A stretch of DNA of 64,000 nucleotides from Pseudomonas vancouverensis (lineage in GTDB: Bacteria > Pseudomonadota > Gammaproteobacteria > Pseudomonadales > Pseudomonadaceae), in the NCBI RefSeq assembly GCF_004348895.1, contig NZ_RRZK01000027.1, positions 1 to 64,000 on the forward strand, given 5' to 3'. The translations under genes and the position numbers were made by a program. The notes under the pieces were generated by a model. The model was not told the origin of the DNA and ran no database searches. It saw nothing but the letters and a program-made list of their open reading frames with translations. Shown here one piece after another: positions 58,483 to 64,000 of this stretch; position 1 is the first letter of the stretch, and every line of letters starts with the position of its first letter.

Positions 58483-60437
58483 TTCAACGACCCGGCCTGA
58501 TCCCGCAGCTGTACCGATTGATCGAGCAGGCTGCGAATCGCCTGGTCGTTCTGCTCCGAGATGCGGCTGACGCCCTGGATCGCCACCGACAATTGCTCCC
58601 CCGTTGCCGCCTGGCTTTGGGTCTGGCGCGCCACTTCGCTGATGCGTGTGAGGATGTCCTGGGCATGCTGGCGGATCTGGTCGACACCCTGGGCCGAGGT
58701 GGTCAATTGCACCACACCCTGCCGCACGGCTTCGCCAACCTGCTGCACGTTGGCGACGGTGTTGCGCACATCCGAACCGATGGCGCCGATCATCTCGCCG
58801 ATTTCTCCGGTCGAACGGCTGGTGCGCTCGGCCAGTTGCCGCACTTCGTCGGCCACCACCGCAAAACCGCGACCCTGCTGCCCTGCCCGTGCGGCCTCAA
58901 TGGCTGCGTTGAGGGCTAGCAGGTTGGTCTGGTCGGCGATGCTGCGGATGACGGCGATGATCCCGGCAATCTGCTGCGAACGTTTCTCCAGATCGCCCAC
59001 GGCGCCGGCGACCACGTCCATGGTCTGGTCGATATGGTTGATGTCGGCCAGGGTCTGACTCATGTCGCCGGAGATGTGCGTGGTCAGCATTTCGGTGTTG
59101 CGTGCCAGTTGCTCGACGTCCTCGGCCTGCTGCGACATCTCGGTGACCGAGTGCGCCAGGGCGGTGACGCCGCTGGCCATTTCCTCGGTGGCGGTGTGCT
59201 GCGAGGTGGCACGCTCGGCCACTGCCGCGGTGGTATCGCCCAGGTGCGTGGAAATCTGCATCAGCGTTGAGCTGCTCTGGCGAATCGAGCCCACCAGATT
59301 GCCCAGGCGCTGGATGAACTGGTTGAACGCCCCGGCCAGCTTGCCGGTTTCATCGCCGCTGCGTTGTTCGAAGCGCAGGCCCAGCTCGCCTTCCCAGGCC
59401 TGGATGCCAGTGGTCAGGCCAGACAGCGGACGAATCTGCCAACCGAGTAATTGCCAGAGCACGATCGCCAGTACCAGCAAAGCCACCAGGCCAATGATCA
59501 CCGCCGTATAGAGAAACTGATTGATCCCGGCCATGGCCTCGGCCAACGGGTAGGCCACCATCAGCGCCCAACTGTTCGGCGCCTTGCCGATGTGCACCGG
59601 TTGCAGCACGTAGCCCCAGCCATCGCGCTGGAAGTGGTACGGCTGGCCGGCCTTGATCGCGCTGCGGGCTTCGGCGGGCAGATCGTCCGCCGGCTGAGCC
59701 AGGCGCTTGGCATCGGGATGACTGGCGTACAGGCCGTCGCTGGAGACCAGCGCGCCGTAACCTTTATAGGCGTCGATCTTCGCCAGTTGCCGGTTGATGT
59801 TTTCCAGCGGGATATCGACACCGGCCACGCCCATGGCTTTGCCGGCCTGCAACAGCGGCACCATGATCGACACCAGCATGACTTTCTGACCGTTGCCGGT
59901 GCTGTAGACATAAGGCTCGGTCGCCCACGGCTGACGCGAATGCAGCGGTCGATAGTAATACTGGTTATCGGCGTTTTCCGGCACGTAGCCGCTCAATGCC
60001 TCGGCCTTCACCGAACCGCTCGAACGGTTCCAGTAGGTCAGGTAGCGGCCAGTGGCATCGTGGTTCGGCTGGTTGACGAAATCGCTGTCCTTGCCGTCGA
60101 AGGCATTGGGCTCCCAGTACTGTCCCACGCCGAGCAGATTCGGGTTGGCCTCCAGCAACTGGCGGGTCATGGCATCGGCCGCCGGGCGCTCGACATGCTG
60201 TTGCTGCATCGCCGTCGCCACGCTGGCCAGCGACTCGGCCACGGTAAAACCACTGCCCAGTTCTGTTTCGACCTCGCGGGCATTGGCCTTGACGACCGTT
60301 TCGACCAGGGTGGAGGTATCTTTGACCGAATTGCCATAGGCGATATAGGCAATGGAGCCGAGCAACAGCGCCATGACGACGACGGTACCGATCAGCGCGG
60401 TCCAGAACAATTTGAAGTGTAAAGAGCGGTTAGACAT
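58455..60437 (-). CDS. Methyl-accepting chemotaxis protein with dCache sensor
   Basis: A 660-residue chemoreceptor. It has a cytoplasmic N-terminus, TM1 (FWTALIGTVVVMALLLGSIA), a periplasmic double-Cache domain at about 35-300, TM2 near 305-330, then HAMP and a signalling domain. The hairpin tip reads DQTNLLALNAAIEAARAGQQ then GRGFAVVADEVRQLAERT. The sensor contains YYYRPLHSRQPWATEPYVYS and GVAGVDIPLENI, the sites used by amino-acid or amine-type dCache ligands. The ligand is not known. No C-terminal pentapeptide tether for CheR is present. Confidence 0.93.
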   Translation of the reverse strand: MSNRSLHFKLFWTALIGTVVVMALLLGSIAYIAYGNSVKDTSTLVETVVKANAREVETELGSGFTVAESLASVATAMQQQHVERPAADAMTRQLLEANPNLLGVGQYWEPNAFDGKDSDFVNQPNHDATGRYLTYWNRSSGSVKAEALSGYVPENADNQYYYRPLHSRQPWATEPYVYSTGNGQKVMLVSIMVPLLQAGKAMGVAGVDIPLENINRQLAKIDAYKGYGALVSSDGLYASHPDAKRLAQPADDLPAEARSAIKAGQPYHFQRDGWGYVLQPVHIGKAPNSWALMVAYPLAEAMAGINQFLYTAVIIGLVALLVLAIVLWQLLGWQIRPLSGLTTGIQAWEGELGLRFEQRSGDETGKLAGAFNQFIQRLGNLVGSIRQSSSTLMQISTHLGDTTAAVAERATSQHTATEEMASGVTALAHSVTEMSQQAEDVEQLARNTEMLTTHISGDMSQTLADINHIDQTMDVVAGAVGDLEKRSQQIAGIIAVIRSIADQTNLLALNAAIEAARAGQQGRGFAVVADEVRQLAERTSRSTGEIGEMIGAIGSDVRNTVANVQQVGEAVRQGVVQLTTSAQGVDQIRQHAQDILTRISEVARQTQSQAATGEQLSVAIQGVSRISEQNDQAIRSLLDQSVQLRDQAGSLNRQLTQFRD

Positions 60438-60709
60438 GAACGTTCTCTAGTGGGCAGGCGTCAGCCAGAGCGCCCGACTAGGGTAAATACAGCTCCGCCG
60501 ACTGGTTCGATACAATTGATATTGTTATGCCACTATCTAGAGATGCACCGCAAGGGTGCAATGTGACGCAATGCCGAATCAGCGCAAAAAATCCTTTGCA
60601 GGAGCTCGCTCCGGGTGGCGTTCCGGCGATGGTGGTGTGTCAGGCAATGAAGATGTTGCGAGTGTCGGCCCCATCGCTCGCATGCCAGCTACAGTGCCCC
60701 GATGGTGCT
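60438..60709. other. Gene-poor AT-rich intergenic stretch
   Basis: About 270 bp between the convergent-looking MCP start and SmvA-like stop. It contains the MCP upstream region, with CAATTGATATTG near 60511, and a degenerate REP half (TGCAGGAGCTCGCTCCGGG near 60597). No ORF with a ribosome site was seen. Confidence 0.5.
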
Positions 60710-62239
60710 TCAGCGACTTTCAACTGGATCCGCAGAACTTCGCTCTCGCAAATAGCAGTATGTAACTAGCGCAAACAGCACAATGAGCCCAGTCACAATG
60801 ATGCTTGTAGTCATTACACCTTCGATGAATGCAATGTTCGCTTGCTCCTGTATCCGCATCACCACTCCCTCCGACAGGGACTCACTGACTGCGTGAGCCC
60901 CTCCCAACGTACCAACTGCGGTCACTATATTTTCGGGAGTGCCCGCAGGAATTACCAAGGACAATCGATACAGCGCCGCCACTGCCCCTCCGATCAACGT
61001 GGTACCCAACACAACGCCAATCTCATAAGCCGTCTCACTGACGGATGACGCACTACCAACACTCTCGGCTGGCACCGAGGCCAATACAAGGTCGTTAGAC
61101 ACGGTGGTGATGGCAGCAATGCTGGCGTTGAGCATTACGAAAGCCACACCCACGACCAGTGCAGTAGGCTCAACCAGCGCCATCATCGCAAAGGCCGCAG
61201 CAGCCAGCAGCAGACAACCTGAGATGACCCTGTTCGGTGCATGTTTTTGTGCCAACGGCACGATGGCAAAGCCGGCGACAATCGCCAATACCTGCCCTGG
61301 CACCAATATCAAGGCAGCCAGCAACGGGGATAATCCAAAAACCAACTGCAGTAACTGGGTGGCGAAGAAAATGAAACCGACCAACAAGCCCAGGCTCACG
61401 AGATTTGTCGCAACGGACACACTAAAAGTAGACGAGACGAACAACCTGAGGTCCAACAGTGGGTGTTCCAGCTTTAACTGGCGCCGGACAAAGACTATGC
61501 CCAGCAATATTCCAGACAGTACCCAGATCAAAACCTGACGGTCAAAGCCAACCGTGGCCAGATGCTTGAGACCCAGCATCACACCCGTCATGGCACCAAG
61601 GCTCAACAAGATGCTCAGGTAATCGATTGATCTGGCCAGCTGCCTTGGCGATTCGGTGATCGTCGACGCAAAGAGCAACACGGGCAGCAGGAACGGCAAA
61701 GCAATCAAAAAAACCGATTGCCAGCTGAAATACTGCAACAGCACACCGCCCAACAATGGCCCCAAGGCCGACCCGATAGTCAGGCAAGTTGCCCAAACCG
61801 CCACTGCCAGGCGGCGCTCCTCTCGTTCCTCAAATGCAGTGCGAATCAGAGCCAGGGTAGCGGGCAAAATCATTGCACCGAAACAACCCAACAGCACACG
61901 CCCCGCAATCAGATGCCACGCGTGCTGAGAAAACACCACACCCACAGACACCACTGCGAAACCCATACATCCCAAACAAAGCATGCGTCGATGACCAAAG
62001 CGGTCTCCGGAGCTGCCCATACTCACCAGCAACCCGGCGAGCACCAGAGAATAGGCATCGATCATCCACAGCTGCTCGGCGGCAGACGGGTTCAGCGCGG
62101 CCGCGATTCGTGGCATAGCGAAATTGAGAATCGTGTTATCGATGGTCACCAGCAGGACCGGTAGCATGATCACCAACAAGGCTGCACACTTCGAACGATC
62201 CTGGATAATGGAAATAAGGGGGGCTGCCGATCCTTGCAT
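60710..62239 (-). CDS. SmvA-like DHA2 MFS efflux pump
   Basis: A 509-residue pump with 14 expected helices. The DHA2/QacA-SmvA markers are VTIDNTILNFAMPRIAAAL near 30, MGSSGDRFGHRRMLCLG near 75, and the motif-C region GSALGPLLGGVLLQYFSWQS near 160. Such pumps export quaternary ammonium compounds, dyes and methyl viologen. AAGGAAAAG precedes the ATG. Compared with its neighbours it uses more AT-rich codons and is flanked by AT-rich, gene-poor DNA, consistent with acquisition by transfer. No TetR repressor is encoded beside it in the window. Confidence 0.88.
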   Translation of the reverse strand: MQGSAAPLISIIQDRSKCAALLVIMLPVLLVTIDNTILNFAMPRIAAALNPSAAEQLWMIDAYSLVLAGLLVSMGSSGDRFGHRRMLCLGCMGFAVVSVGVVFSQHAWHLIAGRVLLGCFGAMILPATLALIRTAFEEREERRLAVAVWATCLTIGSALGPLLGGVLLQYFSWQSVFLIALPFLLPVLLFASTITESPRQLARSIDYLSILLSLGAMTGVMLGLKHLATVGFDRQVLIWVLSGILLGIVFVRRQLKLEHPLLDLRLFVSSTFSVSVATNLVSLGLLVGFIFFATQLLQLVFGLSPLLAALILVPGQVLAIVAGFAIVPLAQKHAPNRVISGCLLLAAAAFAMMALVEPTALVVGVAFVMLNASIAAITTVSNDLVLASVPAESVGSASSVSETAYEIGVVLGTTLIGGAVAALYRLSLVIPAGTPENIVTAVGTLGGAHAVSESLSEGVVMRIQEQANIAFIEGVMTTSIIVTGLIVLFALVTYCYLRERSSADPVESR

Positions 62240-62915
62240 CAGTCGCTTTTCCTTGATTGGCTCAGTGTTTTGAAGAGCTTACGGTAGCGTTTCCGACGGA
62301 AGAGAAAAACATCAACCGAATTCAACCCTGTTTCGCAGCACAATAGTTTTTAGAGCGCCTCCCGAAACTCATGTCTCAAGCCTTAACTCTACTTAACAAA
62401 ACTCTTCACCTAGCGTCGGATGTCAAACCAATCAACAACAAAGACGCATCTCACATTTAAAAAATAATGATCTGAAGGAGTTTTCTCACACTCCACCTCG
62501 ATTTCACTTACCCACTGACGACCGTGATCTCTGGTAGCTCGCCATCGGCGGCCACTTTGAACAATTCGGCTTATGAAGGACCTTTCCACCAAACTTCCTC
62601 ACCTGAGCAACCGACTACTGCGGACCGGAACGAAGCTGACCGAAGCTGCACATCTGATGACCCAAGTGGTTCGGGCGACTTTTTTCCCACGATTTCAATA
62701 TCGTTGAAACCTGTGCCGGCCTTATCCACGATGACGGCGCACCAGTCGGTAAATTCGGCGCCTTCCACGCTGCCATCGCGGGCATGTTTGCTCCCACAGT
62801 TGCTACGTCCAGGGTGGGTCGCGGGGGGAGAACATTCAGGTAGTGAGCAGGCAGATCATTCGCACCCTTGCGGTGCTGAGGTTATCGAGGCTGAGCTAAC
62901 GCTATCGCCGCAGCC
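62240..62915. other. Gene-poor stretch upstream of the SmvA-like gene
   Basis: About 670 bp, AT-rich at 62270-62520, without a convincing gene. Frames of 60-198 codons on both strands lack ribosome sites and have odd composition. A REP-like fragment (GCTCCCACAG near 62790) is present. It may be a decayed remnant or a junction of acquired DNA. Confidence 0.5.
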
Positions 62916-63041
62916 TTATAGAATCCATTTGAGCAAAACGTGGGAAGCAATCCACGGCGACGCCTGGGCCACGCCCCATTGCAGCAGGACGCAGGCAGTC
63001 AGGTACGCTGCAAAGAATTTGATCATCGTCTGCTTCGCCAT
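62916..63041 (-). CDS. Putative 41-residue small hydrophobic protein
   Basis: ATG at 63041 follows GGGAGA at 6-base spacing. The frame reads MAKQTMIKFFAAYLTACVLL, then QWGVAQASPWIASHVLLKWI and L, ending TAA at 62916-62918. It is one membrane helix or an uncleaved signal-like segment followed by a short hydrophobic tail. Too short for ordinary gene callers. It is convergent in no way with neighbours; it lies upstream of nothing coding on its strand before the SmvA-like gene's own promoter. Function unknown. Confidence 0.5.
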   Translation of the reverse strand: MAKQTMIKFFAAYLTACVLLQWGVAQASPWIASHVLLKWIL

Positions 63042-63170
63042 CGCGTTCTCCCGGCTCGAAAGCCAACGTCGAGCGCTCCAACGCAGAGGCATCACCCCAC
63101 GACGCCTGCACCGCCCGTAAAGGCTTCGACGTCAGGAATGTGTATCAGTTCCTTTCAGCGAAAAAACTTG

Positions 63171-63199
63171 AAAAAAGACCTGCCGCGATTGCCGGCAGG
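63171..63199 (-). terminator. Terminator of the right-edge aldehyde dehydrogenase
   Basis: On the minus strand CCTGCCG and CGGCAGG form a 7-bp stem over a 7-base loop, followed by TCTTTTTTCAAG. It lies 17 bp past the stop of the gene. Confidence 0.85.
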
Positions 63200-63215
63200 C
63201 CTTTTCAGCATCAAC

Positions 63216-64000
63216 TCACTTCAGGTACCAGCCCCAGGGTTCGCCGTTGTAGCGGGTGATCTGCTTGGTTTCCAGGTAGCTGTTGTAACCCCACTCGCCC
63301 AGCTCACGGCCGATGCCGCTCTGCTTGTAGCCGCCCCACGGCGCTTCGACGAAGGTGGGTTGCGAGCAATTGACCCAGACGATGCCGGCGCGAAATCTAC
63401 GCGCTACCCGTTCGCAACGCGGAATATCCCGGGACATGACGGCCGCTGCCAGGCCGAACGGTGAATCGTTGGCCTGGCGGATCGCCTCGGCTTCCGTGTC
63501 GAAGGGCCGCAGGCACACCACCGGGCCGAAGATCTCCTCGCGCCAGACCGAACTGTCTTCGGGCACATCGGCAAAAATCGCCGGGGTCAGGTAATAGCCC
63601 TTTTCCAGTTCCCGCGGACGCACACCGCCGCTGACCAGCCGTGCACCCTCCTCCTGACCCGCAGCGATGGCCGCCAGCACCTTGTCCAGTTGTCCCTGAC
63701 TGACCAGCGGGCCGAGCTTGACCCCCTCTTCGAAACCCTGGCCGATCTGGATCTGTTCGGTGGCGGCAATCAGCCGTTCCAACAATGCCGGGTACAACGC
63801 CCGCTCCACCAGCACCCGCGAGGTGGCCGAGCAGACTTGTCCCTGGTTCCAGAAAATCCCGAACAGAATCCACTCGACGGCGGCGTCGAGGTCGCTGTCG
63901 GCGAAGATCACGAACGGCGATTTGCCGCCCAGTTCCAGGCTGATGTTTTTGATGTCGTTTGCTGCGGCCTGCATGATCGTGCGCCCGGTCGGCACACTGC
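63216..64000 (-). CDS. Aldehyde dehydrogenase (betaine-aldehyde-dehydrogenase-like), C-terminal part
   Basis: The visible 261 residues are the C-terminal half of an NAD(P)-dependent aldehyde dehydrogenase; the gene continues beyond the window. Visible motifs are the SVPTGRTI cofactor loop, the base in LELGGKSPFVI, the nucleophile in NQGQVCSATSR, EIFGPVVCLRPF and PWGGYKQSGIGRE. The last motif set (WGGYKQSGIGRELG) and FWNQGQVCSATSR resemble betaine aldehyde and aminoaldehyde dehydrogenases. Specificity cannot be set without the N-terminus. Confidence 0.88.
   Translation of the reverse strand, partial: SVPTGRTIMQAAANDIKNISLELGGKSPFVIFADSDLDAAVEWILFGIFWNQGQVCSATSRVLVERALYPALLERLIAATEQIQIGQGFEEGVKLGPLVSQGQLDKVLAAIAAGQEEGARLVSGGVRPRELEKGYYLTPAIFADVPEDSSVWREEIFGPVVCLRPFDTEAEAIRQANDSPFGLAAAVMSRDIPRCERVARRFRAGIVWVNCSQPTFVEAPWGGYKQSGIGRELGEWGYNSYLETKQITRYNGEPWGWYLK

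Noticed and set aside
62524..63120. 198-codon plus-strand frame
   Set aside because: Ser/Pro/Thr-rich without a ribosome site. It overlaps the better-supported 41-codon minus-strand gene and shows no domain.

Overview
The window looks like chromosomal DNA of a Pseudomonas of the P. fluorescens group. The evidence is high GC coding sequence, many intergenic inverted pairs of two REP sequence families (GTGGGAGCGAGCTTGCTCGCGA-like and GTGGCGAGGGAGCTTGCTCCCG-like), an OprD-type porin, a DUF2790 protein, a 1-Cys peroxiredoxin of the LsfA type, and a complete gamma-glutamyl-putrescine locus. No rRNA, tRNA, CRISPR array, transposase or prophage gene was seen.

Layout. 0-8 kb: a SulP anion transporter with a PPK2 polyphosphate kinase, small exported proteins, GFA and VOC enzymes, a membrane diguanylate cyclase, and a secreted Cif-like alpha/beta hydrolase. 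8.3-19.5 kb: polyamine uptake and catabolism. puuR, puuB, puuC and puuA lie on the minus strand. Divergent from them, puuD and a spermidine/putrescine ABC transporter (potG, potH, potI, potF-like) lie on the plus strand. A 34-bp tandem array separates potI from the binding-protein gene. 19.5-23.2 kb: ThpR and small hypothetical genes. 23.3-28.9 kb: an LctP/GlcA permease followed by the three glycolate oxidase subunit genes glcDEF, for uptake and oxidation of glycolate or other 2-hydroxyacids. 28.9-32.6 kb: a Tat-exported dienelactone-hydrolase-like protein, LsfA, a Tat-exported aldo/keto reductase, and a membrane-anchored BEM46-type hydrolase.

32.6-40.5 kb is the most intriguing block. A LysR regulator is divergent from an apparent operon encoding an aldehyde dehydrogenase, an M19 'dipeptidase' that lacks half of the family's metal ligands, a 27-codon peptide coupled to a divergent BCCT transporter, an unrecognised 580-residue protein, a DUF3726 protein and a RidA protein. 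It reads as an undescribed catabolic pathway for a betaine-like or amine compound. 40.7-48.3 kb: a secreted helical protein with a SufR-like regulator, a CAP-domain protein, a roughly 300-bp gene-free and strongly structured DNA element, a beta-propeller protein with its probable regulator, an OprD porin with a large palindrome upstream, a GNAT and a DUF2790 protein. 48.3-55.2 kb: a LysR regulator, an aldo/keto reductase, and a tripartite efflux system (outer-membrane factor, DHA2 MFS pump, HlyD adaptor) with a divergent TetR. 55.2-60.4 kb: Mug glycosylase, a sterol-desaturase-family protein, a DUF3302/HlyD pair, and a dCache chemoreceptor. 60.7-64 kb: an SmvA-like MFS pump in AT-richer surroundings that may be acquired, a gene-poor stretch with a likely 41-residue small protein, and the 3' part of an aldehyde dehydrogenase cut by the window edge.
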